Origin: Persicitalea sp964500445
GTDB lineage: Bacteria > Bacteroidota > Bacteroidia > Cytophagales > Spirosomataceae
NCBI GenBank assembly: GCA_964500445.1
Contig: CAZCOG010000004.1
Location: forward strand, 124,001-188,000
DNA length: 64,000 bases
Reading direction: 5' to 3'
Part shown: positions 51,832 through 60,202 of the stretch, in pieces
How the letters are laid out: each line of letters starts with the position of its first letter
How positions within the stretch are numbered: the first letter of the stretch is position 1
Notes under the pieces: model-generated
Told to the model about the DNA's origin: nothing
The model's database searches: none
Seen by the model: only the letters and a program-made list of their open reading frames with translations
Program-made: the position numbers and the translations under genes

Positions 51832-53067
51832 TTATCGCTCCACGTAATCCAGATCTTTTGTGAAAGTTTCTTCGATAAATGCCAGCGACAGCAACGCAAT
51901 GGCCGCAACGGCAACGCCAAGTACCAGTCCGGCCTGAATCACGCCCATTGATCCTTTTAACCACACAAAAAGTGAGGCAAATGGGATTGTTGCTCCCCGA
52001 ACAAAGTTTGGAATGGTAGTTGCCACCGTAGCACGAATATTAGTACCAAACAGCTCGGCCGCAATGGTGATAAACAACGTCCAGTACCCATTACAAAAGC
52101 CCAGAAATGCACAGAGCATGTAGAACGAAAATGCCTCGGACACGGGTAGCATGAGGTATAGTGTCATCATGACTACGGAAAGAATTATAAACAGACCAAT
52201 AACCTGCTTACGACTTTTGAGTGCCTGACTGAGCAAACCACTGAAAATGTCTCCGAATACCTGCCCGGTGAAAGCCAACATAACAGCCTTTCCAGCATTG
52301 ATCCCTTCGATTCCCTTGGCTGCGGCAAATTCAGGTGAAAAGGTAATCAAGATCCCTACTACAAACCAAATCGGAAGGCCGACGACGATCGCCATGAAGT
52401 ACTTCCTGAGCCGCGTCGGATTAGTAAAAATGCTCAAAACATCCCCCCTATTCACAGCTTTCTCTTTCAAATGCTGAAACATACCCGATTCGAAAACATT
52501 GAATCTTAGAATCAACAGCGTCAATCCTAGCCCACCGCCAACAAAATAGGATACCCGCCACTGAAACAGATCAGCTACGAAATAAGCCAGAATCGCGCCC
52601 AGCACGCCCAATGTAGCAACAAGTGTAGTACCATAGCCCCGGATTTCTTTGGGCAGTACTTCAGTCACGAGTGTAATACCGGCACCTAACTCACCCGCCA
52701 GCCCCACACCCGCAATGAACCGCAATATCGCGTACATTTCCAGGCTATTTACAAAGCCATTGGCTATGTTCGCCAGGGAATACATGACAATGGACCCGAA
52801 TAATACTGAGAGACGTCCCCGCTTATCCCCCAGAACTCCCCAAAGGACGCCCCCAATCAGCAGCCCTGCCATTTGCCAGTTGAGCAGGGTTATCCCCTCA
52901 GGCAAAAGTTGGTCACCGCTTACACCCAGTTCCTGTAAACTAGGTACTCGCACGACGCTGAAAAGGAAGAGGTCGTACATATCCACCATGTATCCCAACG
53001 CTGCTACCAGCACGGGGATTCTAAGCAGTTGGGAAATAACTGAGGGATTTTGCGATTTCGAGCTCAT
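51832..53067 (-). CDS. MFS transporter, sugar/organic-acid type, last gene of the uronate-like operon
   Basis: A 411-residue major-facilitator protein with about twelve transmembrane helices, expected to import a sugar acid or organic acid with protons. MFS motif A appears as GVLWGVLGDKRGRLSVLFGS between helices 2 and 3, and the YMVDMYDLFLF start and FIAGVGLAGELGAGITLVTE in helix 4-5 fit the metabolite:H+ symporter group (relatives of ShiA/ProP). It is the last gene of five on the minus strand and begins 72 bases past the SDR stop, so it is the likely uptake step of that pathway. Confidence 0.88.
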   Translation of the reverse strand: MSSKSQNPSVISQLLRIPVLVAALGYMVDMYDLFLFSVVRVPSLQELGVSGDQLLPEGITLLNWQMAGLLIGGVLWGVLGDKRGRLSVLFGSIVMYSLANIANGFVNSLEMYAILRFIAGVGLAGELGAGITLVTEVLPKEIRGYGTTLVATLGVLGAILAYFVADLFQWRVSYFVGGGLGLTLLILRFNVFESGMFQHLKEKAVNRGDVLSIFTNPTRLRKYFMAIVVGLPIWFVVGILITFSPEFAAAKGIEGINAGKAVMLAFTGQVFGDIFSGLLSQALKSRKQVIGLFIILSVVMMTLYLMLPVSEAFSFYMLCAFLGFCNGYWTLFITIAAELFGTNIRATVATTIPNFVRGATIPFASLFVWLKGSMGVIQAGLVLGVAVAAIALLSLAFIEETFTKDLDYVER

Positions 53068-53139
53068 TCGAATTATTGAAAAGAGAAAAGTGGAAAATTG
53101 AAAGTGGAAAAAACTTACTTTTCTCCACTTTCAACGGAG

Positions 53140-53907
53140 TTAAAGACGGTCGATCAGCATACCACCATCTACATGAATAACTTGTCCAGTCGAATAGGGA
53201 AAATCACCCCGGACAAGTGAGGCGACGGCTTTTCCCACGTCATCGGGAGTGCCCCATCGCGGTTGAAGTGCCATTCCTCCTTCGAACAGCTGGTCGTATT
53301 TGCCTTGTACTTTTGAGGTCATATCGGTGGCTATAACGCCTGGTCGCACCTCATATACCGGAATTCCGATTTCGGCCATTTTGACCGCAAAAAGTGCAGC
53401 TGCCATAGCCAGTCCGGCTTTAGAAATGCAATACTCGCCGCGATTGATCGACGCTACTGTGGCGGAAATAGAGGTAACAAAAACGATAGTTCCCTCGAAA
53501 TCAGGATTACTTTCTTTGGCCTCAGTCATCCGGTTGGCAATAGCCTGCGTCAGAAAAAAAGGGCCTTCCAAGTTGGTATCAAGGAGATCACGAAAGCTTT
53601 CGGGGGTAGTAGTCAGCAAGTCGAGCCGCTGCTTGGGAGCAATACCAGCATTATTGACCAGTACATTCAGCCCGCCCAGTTTTTCATAAGCTTCCTCTAC
53701 AATGCGCGCCCGATCGTCTGCCGAGGCGATGCTGCCTTGACAATACTCTACTTTTACGCCCAATTCGCGGAGGTCTTTGAGAGTTTCCATTACCAATTCT
53801 TCGGAGCGCACTCCGTTGATGGCAATGTCATACCCTTCCCGAGCCAGGCTTCGCGCAATTCCTAAGCCAATCCCCCGGCTTCCGCCCGTAATTAATGCTG
53901 TTTTCAT
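53140..53907 (-). CDS. short-chain dehydrogenase/reductase in the uronate-like operon
   Basis: A 255-residue classical SDR from the ATG at 53907, which overlaps the stop of the upstream MocA gene as ATGA; the frame is open eight codons further upstream but that part lies inside the MocA gene. Motifs: ALITGGSRGIGLGIARSLA for NAD(P), VLVNNAGIAP, the Ser in VFVTSISATVAS, and the catalytic Tyr/Lys pair in GEYCISKAGLAMA. Such enzymes oxidise or reduce sugar acids or acyl-ACPs; the neighbours favour a sugar-acid substrate. Translational coupling to the MocA oxidoreductase suggests consecutive steps. Confidence 0.88.
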   Translation of the reverse strand: MKTALITGGSRGIGLGIARSLAREGYDIAINGVRSEELVMETLKDLRELGVKVEYCQGSIASADDRARIVEEAYEKLGGLNVLVNNAGIAPKQRLDLLTTTPESFRDLLDTNLEGPFFLTQAIANRMTEAKESNPDFEGTIVFVTSISATVASINRGEYCISKAGLAMAAALFAVKMAEIGIPVYEVRPGVIATDMTSKVQGKYDQLFEGGMALQPRWGTPDDVGKAVASLVRGDFPYSTGQVIHVDGGMLIDRL

Positions 53908-55049
53908 AGTTCTTCTACGTCTACCCAGCACCGTTTCTCCCAGCTCTCAATGCCTTTCTCAGCCAACTGAACACCTTTGGCACCTTCCTTCAAATCCCAG
54001 GGGAATGGGGTGTCTATCACAATATGTTTTAGAAATAATTCCCACTGCGCCTTAAATGCATTGTCGAACAATTCCTGCTCAGGCACCTTCGCCCAGCCTT
54101 CGAAGAAATCAATAGGTTGCGGAATATCGGGGTTCCAAACGGGTTTGGGTGTATTGCCATAATGCTGAGTCACGCACTCACGAAGTCCCGCCACAGCAGA
54201 TCCCTTCGTGCCGTCAACATGCAAGGTAAGCAGGTCGTCCCGGCGTACGCGCGTGGTCCAGGAAGAGTTGAACTGAGCAATTACTCCGCCTTCCAATTCA
54301 AAGGTAGCATAGCAAGCATCATCAGCGGTCGCTTTGTAAGGCTTTCCCTGCTCATCAATTCGCTCCTCAATGTGGGTGGCACCCAGACAGGACACGGCTT
54401 TGACTTTGCCAAACAGATGGTCAAGCACGTAACGCCAGTGACACAGCATATCAACGATAATCCCGCCGTCATCTTCTTTCCGGTAGTTCCATGAAGGACG
54501 CTGGGCCGGAACACTGTGGCCCTCAAATACCCAATAGCCAAACTCTCCGCGCACAGATAGTATCTCACCAAAGAAATCGTTCTCCATCAGGCGCTTCAGT
54601 TTCAGCATTCCGGGTAACCATAGTTTATCCTGGACAACGCCGTTTTTAAGTCCGGCTTTTGTACAAATTTCGTACAATTCCAGGGCTTCCTCGGTTGAAG
54701 TACCCGTAGGTTTCTCACAGTAAATATTTTTTCCGGCTTCAATGGCCTTCTTCACTGCGGCAGCGCGGCGGCCCGTCACCTGCGAATCAAAATAGATTTG
54801 ATAGTGCGGATCGTTGATGACCGAATCGAGATCGGTGGTGTATTTTTCTACGCCCGAGCGTTCGCACAAATCCTTTAATTTAGCCTCATTGCGACCTACC
54901 AAAATGGGGTCGGGCATGATAACCTCGTCCGCAGAAAGCTTTACGCCCCCTTGCTCACGAATCGCTTTGATTGATCGCAGCAAGTGTTGGTTGGTTCCCA
55001 TGCGTCCAGTGACGCCATTCATTATTATGCCTATGGTATGCGTTTTCAT
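53904..55049 (-). CDS. Gfo/Idh/MocA-family oxidoreductase
   Basis: A 381-residue NAD(P)-dependent sugar oxidoreductase. The Rossmann part is unusual at the start (IGIIMNGVTGRMGTNQHLLR rather than G-x-G-xx-G) but the family signature NIYCEKPTGTS, with the catalytic Lys/Pro, is clear at about residue 110. The C-terminal alpha/beta domain holds SWNYRKEDDGGIIVDMLCHWRY, where the conserved His of the active site is expected, and VAQFNSSW-type strands. It shares an ATGA overlap with the SDR gene downstream and starts 39 bases after the TIM-barrel isomerase gene. Likely oxidises a ring hydroxyl in a sugar-acid pathway. Confidence 0.88.
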   Translation of the reverse strand: MKTHTIGIIMNGVTGRMGTNQHLLRSIKAIREQGGVKLSADEVIMPDPILVGRNEAKLKDLCERSGVEKYTTDLDSVINDPHYQIYFDSQVTGRRAAAVKKAIEAGKNIYCEKPTGTSTEEALELYEICTKAGLKNGVVQDKLWLPGMLKLKRLMENDFFGEILSVRGEFGYWVFEGHSVPAQRPSWNYRKEDDGGIIVDMLCHWRYVLDHLFGKVKAVSCLGATHIEERIDEQGKPYKATADDACYATFELEGGVIAQFNSSWTTRVRRDDLLTLHVDGTKGSAVAGLRECVTQHYGNTPKPVWNPDIPQPIDFFEGWAKVPEQELFDNAFKAQWELFLKHIVIDTPFPWDLKEGAKGVQLAEKGIESWEKRCWVDVEEL

Positions 55050-55088
55050 TCACTAAAAAGTTGACAGTTAATTTTTCGTTGTAATGTA

Positions 55089-55904
55089 TTAGACCTTCTC
55101 CTGGAAAGCTTGGGTGATATTATTTAAAAATTGTTGTTGGTCTTGCTGCCAGTAGATGTTTGAAAAAATCTCGACTTCCACGAAACCGTCGAAACCTGTG
55201 GCATCTACCCAGCGGCTGATTTTCTTTATGTCGATACAACCTTCGCCCATTAAGCCTCGGTCGTTCAGCATATCTATGGTATTTACCTTCCAGTCGCAAA
55301 CGTGGTAAGCGAGTAGATCCCCATTATTGCCACAACGCTGAATCTCAGCTTCCAGGTTGGGTTCCCACCAGACATGATAAACATCTACGGCGATTCCTAC
55401 AAAAGGTGAGTCGATGGACTCCGATAAGTCATTGGCCTGGGCCAGCGAGTTGATTGCCGAACGGTCAGCTGCATACATAGGATGCAACGGCTCGATGGCC
55501 AGTTTGACATTCAGCTGTTCAGCCAATGGCAAAACGGCTTCTATTCCGGTCTTAATTTGTTCGCGCGAGGTCTCCAGGGGCTGATCCGGCGATGCGCCAC
55601 AAACAAGTACTATAAGCGGAGCACCCAGGGCCGCCGCTTCCTCCACCAACTTTTTGTTGTGGTCAATAGCTTTGGCACGCTCCTGCGCACTGGTATGCGG
55701 AAAAAAGCCACCCCGGACGTAGGATACTACTTCCAAACCATTGTTGCGGATCAGTTCGCCGGCCTGAGCGTGGGTCATGCCTTCGACAGCATTTTGCCAT
55801 ACACTTATGCCTTTCACACCGGCAGCGGCGTAACGCTCAACCGATTCGGCCAGCGACCAGGGCTTGGTAGTAATGGTATGAATGCAGCAACGGTCAAGAT
55901 TCAT
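55089..55904 (-). CDS. sugar phosphate isomerase/epimerase in the uronate-like operon
   Basis: A 271-residue cytosolic TIM-barrel isomerase/epimerase of the AP-endonuclease-2 group. The metal ligands are in the expected places: Glu in VKLAIEPLHPMY, Asp/His in GIAVDVYHVWWEP, His/Asp in LAYHVCDWKVNT and Glu in FVEVEIFSN. The preceding RGGFFPHTSAQERAKAIDHN matches the IolE/inosose-dehydratase-like branch. It lies between the GH88-like gene and the MocA gene, all on the minus strand. Its role is probably to isomerise or dehydrate the sugar acid released by the hydrolase. Confidence 0.85.
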   Translation of the reverse strand: MNLDRCCIHTITTKPWSLAESVERYAAAGVKGISVWQNAVEGMTHAQAGELIRNNGLEVVSYVRGGFFPHTSAQERAKAIDHNKKLVEEAAALGAPLIVLVCGASPDQPLETSREQIKTGIEAVLPLAEQLNVKLAIEPLHPMYAADRSAINSLAQANDLSESIDSPFVGIAVDVYHVWWEPNLEAEIQRCGNNGDLLAYHVCDWKVNTIDMLNDRGLMGEGCIDIKKISRWVDATGFDGFVEVEIFSNIYWQQDQQQFLNNITQAFQEKV

Positions 55905-56048
55905 ATTTGTGAATTAGATTTTATTGGTAATGAGAAAGATTAGGTACCTTTTCATTCAATTTTTTTACAAAAATCAGGATACCTAGCCAGTCAACGCTAA
56001 GAATCGATTTGATACTGATGGATTTATGTTAAACCGGTACTTAGCCAA

Positions 56049-57431
56049 TTATTTTACTGCCCCCAAATAATTGTAGTAGGGATCGTCTTTTATAATACGC
56101 TGTAAGTAAAGCGCAACTTCACGAGCGTGGTAATCGCCCCACATGCTTGATTCGCCACAAGGTACTTTTTGGCCCTCGGGAATATAATCCCAACCATTAG
56201 GCTGGTGATACACCGAATGCAGAATCAGCCCTTCGTGCTTTGGATCGGTAGATAAGTAAGGTTCATCGAACAGTGTGTCAAGTGCGGTAAGTCCGGCCTG
56301 CCAGTAGCGAGTACCTTCGTCAGTTTGGCCTTTGTCTCGCAGGTACTTTCCCAATCGCAATAATCCCTGCGCTCCAATAGCGGCAGCCGAGCTGTCGATG
56401 GGTTCGTAGTCATTAAAGGGATCAGACTTTTCCTTGGTGTAATCCCCCAGTTTATAGAGTTGGGGAGACCCGGTGTCCCAGTATGGGATACCATCGGCGG
56501 CGGTATTGTCAATAAAGAAGTCATTCGTGGCGCGAGCAGCTTTCAAATAAATTTGTTCAACAGCTTCACGTCCGCCAAAGGGTGCCAGTTCCTCGTCGGA
56601 GAAATACGCCAGCGTTTCGAGTTGCTCCGGAAAACCTATCATTGCCCAAGCCAGACCACGCGTCCAGGTTGTGAAGCCAGAAAAGCCCTGTTGGCTATTA
56701 GGACAACGGTAGTTGCCATCATTCACATTAAAAATGGATTCATGCGCCGACCTTCCCCACTCATCGTAAATATCCCGACCTTCGCCGTAGTAGATTGAAT
56801 ATTTCGCCGTAGCTAGTGCATGCTTGATGCCGCGTTCGAGCAAGCTGGTTTTCAAGTCATTTTCTCCCATCAGGCTATGTCCAAGCAGATGCGAAACCAT
56901 TACGGCCCGTACAGAACGAATAGTATCTACGAATAGCGAATGAGGCCCATTAAAAGAATAGATGTACCCGCCACCATCCTTGATCGGAGTCCAGCGCTTC
57001 GCCTGCACGGCGCCTGAAAGTTTGAGGGCTATTTCGTAAAAATTTCTTTCCCATTCGTTTTCCTCAATCCGGCCTTCATTCATTAGCCGCACCAAATTTC
57101 CGTAAGTACTTACGTTGTTGAAGCCGTGATCATGCACCCCAAAATGCCCCACGTGCGACGCCATCTGCTTGACAGTATGCTCTTTGGCCATTTGCAAATA
57201 TGCTTCATCGCCCGTTGCGTCGTATTGAAGTACTTCGGCTCCATAACGGAATCCCTCCGTCCATTCGGTCCAACCACGCGTAGTGTATTGGCCTTTTACG
57301 GTGAACACAGGTGAGCCTTTGGCAGGATCGTAATTATTGTTGAGAAGGTTGATTTTTTCGCCGGACAATTGCCACAGCCTATCAAGTTTGGGTTGGAGGT
57401 CAGAAGCAGTTAAGCTTTCTTTAATTTGCAT
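56049..57431 (-). CDS. glycoside hydrolase family 88-like (unsaturated glucuronyl hydrolase-type) protein
   Basis: A 460-residue (alpha/alpha)6-barrel enzyme, first gene of the operon. It resembles GH88/GH105 enzymes that hydrate the terminal unsaturated uronic acid left by polysaccharide lyases. Matching points: WTEGFRYGAEVLQYDATGDE, VGHFGVHDHGFNNVSTYGNL with the HDxGF Asp, FVDTIRSVRAVMVSHLLG carrying the second Asp, TTWTRGLAWAMIGFPEQLE, and YEPIDSSAAAIGAQGLLRL. No signal peptide, so it is cytosolic and works on imported oligosaccharides. No lyase or SusCD genes are nearby. Confidence 0.82.
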   Translation of the reverse strand: MQIKESLTASDLQPKLDRLWQLSGEKINLLNNNYDPAKGSPVFTVKGQYTTRGWTEWTEGFRYGAEVLQYDATGDEAYLQMAKEHTVKQMASHVGHFGVHDHGFNNVSTYGNLVRLMNEGRIEENEWERNFYEIALKLSGAVQAKRWTPIKDGGGYIYSFNGPHSLFVDTIRSVRAVMVSHLLGHSLMGENDLKTSLLERGIKHALATAKYSIYYGEGRDIYDEWGRSAHESIFNVNDGNYRCPNSQQGFSGFTTWTRGLAWAMIGFPEQLETLAYFSDEELAPFGGREAVEQIYLKAARATNDFFIDNTAADGIPYWDTGSPQLYKLGDYTKEKSDPFNDYEPIDSSAAAIGAQGLLRLGKYLRDKGQTDEGTRYWQAGLTALDTLFDEPYLSTDPKHEGLILHSVYHQPNGWDYIPEGQKVPCGESSMWGDYHAREVALYLQRIIKDDPYYNYLGAVK

Positions 57432-57575
57432 TGAGGAGTGATTGAATTCTAAACAGGTATGGGTGTTGATTTATACACAAAGCAACGGACGACCGTTTGC
57501 TAATGCCTCCCTTACACTTTTTTCGATAAAAAACGGCGAATTCCTGTAAACTGGTGGGTCCCAGAAAATAATAAA

Positions 57576-57601
57576 GGCGACAAGAAAAATTTCTTGTCGC
57601 C
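57576..57601 (-). terminator. rho-independent terminator after the low-complexity gene
   Basis: GGCGACAAGAAA (57576-57587) pairs with TTTCTTGTCGCC (57590-57601), perfect 12-base stem. On the minus strand it is followed by a T-rich stretch. It lies 24 bases past the stop at 57625 and supports that gene being real. Confidence 0.8.
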
Positions 57602-57624
57602 CTATTAATGGAGTGAATTATATG

Positions 57625-57879
57625 TTACTCGTTGTCGCTCACATGTTGGGTTTGGGTGCGCTCAGTTTCTTTGTCACGCTCCTCCCAACCTTTGCTCTCG
57701 TTGCGTTGCTCCTGCTGACTACCTTCGCTGTTTCTCTGCGACTGCTGCCCGCTTCCGCTCTGGCGTTGCTCTTGCTGTCCTCCCCGATCGCTCTGTGATT
57801 GCGAATGTCCGCCACCACTTTGTTGCTGGCTTTGATTAGGCTTATTTTTGTCTTGATCCTGATTCTGTGAATTTTCCAT
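57625..57879 (-). CDS. low-complexity Gln/Ser/Gly/Asn-rich hydrophilic protein
   Basis: An 84-residue protein composed almost entirely of Gln, Ser, Gly, Asn, Asp, Glu, Arg and Lys (for example NQDQDKNKPNQSQQQSGGGH; QRQSGSGQQSQRNSEGSQQE), with a single tryptophan and no hydrophobic core, so it must be intrinsically disordered. The composition recalls hydrophilin or KGG-type desiccation/stress proteins but no KGG motif is present. A good terminator follows it and the ATG at 57879 is the first of the frame. Function unknown. Confidence 0.65.
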   Translation of the reverse strand: MENSQNQDQDKNKPNQSQQQSGGGHSQSQSDRGGQQEQRQSGSGQQSQRNSEGSQQEQRNESKGWEERDKETERTQTQHVSDNE

Positions 57880-58370
57880 GATTGAAAAAGTTTAAGTGTT
57901 TAGAAATAAAGTTTTACTTAAATTCATGATAGGTACTTAAAAAAATGTTCCAATCTGATACCGGCCTCTGAACAACAAAATACCTTACAAGTACATTTAC
58001 CTAACTACTTTGATTACAGCGTTTTCAATAAAGAATTTATTTTATACGTACTTTAATTTACTTATTTATTCGTGACACTTTGTTGAAATTAATACTCAGA
58101 ATCTTTCTATATCCCCAACTTTTCAATCAATTCGCGTTGAGAACAGTCTATTCTCAGATATGGTAGTTTCATGTAAGTACTTGGTGTAATAATTGAAAAC
58201 ATTTAATATAACCATCTGATAATCATAACTAATACCCTAAGTACCTTACTTAATGCTATCAAACTTTAAATGGCTGGCCCCGGAATCCTGGCCTTAATTA
58301 CCTCACATTTTCTGACCAAATAGCCCAACTTCGATTCTTACCTTTCAGAAACCAGCCTTATATCTTTCGA
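57880..58370. other. intergenic region, 491 bases, AT-rich
   Basis: No convincing coding frame or RNA gene. It contains several GTAC palindromes (for example AGTACTT near 58177 and GTACCTTACTT near 58238). The nitrilase promoter must lie at its right end, where TATCTTTC directly before the ATG is only a near match to TAnnTTTG. Confidence 0.5.
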
Positions 58371-59303
58371 ATGAAACTACCGATCGTAAGAGTCGGGGTG
58401 GTCCAGGCGACGCCCGCGATTTTTGATTTAGAAAAAAGCATCAGTAAAGCAATTTATTGGATCGAGAAAAGCGCGGCGGCGGGCTGTGAACTGATCCTAT
58501 TTCCTGAATCCTTTCTACCCGGTTATCCACGTGGCCTACGCTTCGACGCAGTTGTGGGGAAAAGAACCGAGGCAAGCCGAAACTCCTGGCTGGATTACTG
58601 GCAGAACAGTGTCGATGAGGCATCGGATTTCCTTCAACCCATACAAAAAGCAATTAAGAATGCGGGCACTTTTGTTGCCATGGGTGTGACGGAACGTGAG
58701 GCGACGGGTGGCTCTCTATACTGTTCGTTACTATATTTTTCAGGGGATGGCAAGCTGCTCGGCGCGCATCAAAAACTCAAACCAACCGGATTAGAAAGGT
58801 ACATATGGGCAGAGGGCGATGGTAGATCATTGCACACTTACGATACTCAATTTGGAAAGATCGGCGGACTCATTTGCTGGGAGAACTATATGCCGCTGGC
58901 TCGTATGGCTCTATATCAGAAAGGGGTTGAAATTTACCTTGCTCCTACCGCCGATGCCCGACCTTCCTGGCAATCCACCTTGCAGCATATTGCACTCGAA
59001 GGCAGGTGCTTCGTTCTGGCCGCTAATCAATACGTGCGTAAAAGCGATTATCCCGCAAAATATCAGGCAGAAATTCAGCAGGAGCCGGAAGTGATGTCAG
59101 CGGGCGGCAGTGCCATATACTCTCCCATGGGCGAAGTACTTGCCGGACCGCTGTGGAACGAAGAAGGGTTGTTAATCGCCGATTTGGATTTTTCACTACT
59201 TGCAAAATGTAAACTCGACTTCGATGTGGTGGGTCACTATGCCAGGCATGATGTGTTCAAGCTTGAAGTACATAAGCAGCCGGAGATTAAGAAAATAGAT
59301 TGA
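58371..59303 (+). CDS. nitrilase-family carbon-nitrogen hydrolase
   Basis: A 310-residue cytosolic hydrolase that cleaves nitriles or amides to acids plus ammonia. The Glu-Lys-Cys triad is clear: Glu 46 in LFPESFLPG, Lys 135 in AHQKLKPTGLER and Cys 169 in GGLICWENYMPLAR. The CWEN form with PTGLER fits true nitrilases (EC 3.5.5) rather than the amidase or N-carbamoylase groups. Length and the closing YSPMGEVLAGPLWNEEGLLI also fit. The gene stands alone; the substrate is not predictable. Confidence 0.9.
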   Translation: MKLPIVRVGVVQATPAIFDLEKSISKAIYWIEKSAAAGCELILFPESFLPGYPRGLRFDAVVGKRTEASRNSWLDYWQNSVDEASDFLQPIQKAIKNAGTFVAMGVTEREATGGSLYCSLLYFSGDGKLLGAHQKLKPTGLERYIWAEGDGRSLHTYDTQFGKIGGLICWENYMPLARMALYQKGVEIYLAPTADARPSWQSTLQHIALEGRCFVLAANQYVRKSDYPAKYQAEIQQEPEVMSAGGSAIYSPMGEVLAGPLWNEEGLLIADLDFSLLAKCKLDFDVVGHYARHDVFKLEVHKQPEIKKID

Positions 59304-59340
59304 TTTAATCCGGCAATAACAATTATAATCGTTCATCATT

Positions 59341-60081
59341 TTGAAACATAAATTCGTATCTGCTATCAAAAATTTTATACAAAGCTGGCTGTATCCTCTC
59401 CTTGCATTGATCGTTGGATTTATGATTTATGCCTTTGGGCTGAACCAACAAGTCAAATGGATTTTTGTCCATTTTGATCTGGTACTTGAATTTTTATGCA
59501 TTTTGGTGCTCATCTCCTCGGTTATACAGTTCAAAAATGGAAAATGGTTTCGTGGTATTGCCCAACTTGGCATTATGGCCTTTACTGTATTGTCTGCGGG
59601 TTTTCTAGCCATGTTTTATCCGTACGATTATTACGCAGATGACCTAAAATTGCCAAATAATATTTCACTGGAAAAGCCAGAGGTTTTAAATATTGCCTGG
59701 GAGGATGAAAACGGTAAACTACTTGATTCAACTTTGAATACTCGATTCAAGCTAAATGAATTTAAGATCTTTAAAGATACTCAACCTGGTACGTATAAGT
59801 ACTTTGTCCGAGTTAGGCTCAAACAATCTGGCACCTTATGCATAAAAGCATTTGAGCCCACCCATAACCATCCACTGTCACCAAAATCTTTGAAAGAACG
59901 CACCTCATCAAATGTAGTGGCAGGAGAAATAGCTCTTCACCATAAAGAATTTACCATTTTCGAGGGAGATTGGGGTAGGCCTTACGCAGCCCGCTTCGAA
60001 TTGTGGTTTAAGCCCGAGGGAGTAGGCGAAGACCAGCAACTTCTGGAAAAAACTTATTTGATAGAAGGGTGGAGTCGCTGA
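59341..60081 (+). CDS. membrane protein, hypothetical
   Basis: A 246-residue protein starting from TTG at 59341; an in-frame stop lies only 15 bases upstream and there is no ATG nearby, so TTG is the probable start. Residues 15-100 contain three hydrophobic segments (LYPLLALIVGFMIYAFGL; FLCILVLISSVIQF; GIMAFTVLSAGFLAMFYP). The C-terminal 140 residues are a soluble beta-rich domain (YKYFVRVRLKQSGTLCIKAF; PYAARFELWFKPEG). No family recognised. It follows the nitrilase gene by 37 bases and could be co-transcribed. Confidence 0.65.
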   Translation: MKHKFVSAIKNFIQSWLYPLLALIVGFMIYAFGLNQQVKWIFVHFDLVLEFLCILVLISSVIQFKNGKWFRGIAQLGIMAFTVLSAGFLAMFYPYDYYADDLKLPNNISLEKPEVLNIAWEDENGKLLDSTLNTRFKLNEFKIFKDTQPGTYKYFVRVRLKQSGTLCIKAFEPTHNHPLSPKSLKERTSSNVVAGEIALHHKEFTIFEGDWGRPYAARFELWFKPEGVGEDQQLLEKTYLIEGWSR

Positions 60082-60170
60082 GAAAAAATAAGTCTTAGCA
60101 ATCATTCTCCTTTGTTCAAAATCTGCAAGTGGAATTGCCTAGGAGACCCAAAAAGTATTATTGCCCCTAC

Positions 60171-60178
60171 TATCTTTG
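60171..60178 (+). promoter_or_regulatory. putative -7 box of the threonine aldolase promoter
   Basis: TATCTTTG is a perfect TAnnTTTG, 25 bases before the ATG at 60203. It supports that start over the upstream ATG at 60161, which lies before this box. Confidence 0.5.
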
Positions 60179-60202
60179 CCATTTCCCAAACATGCTTTCT
60201 TT

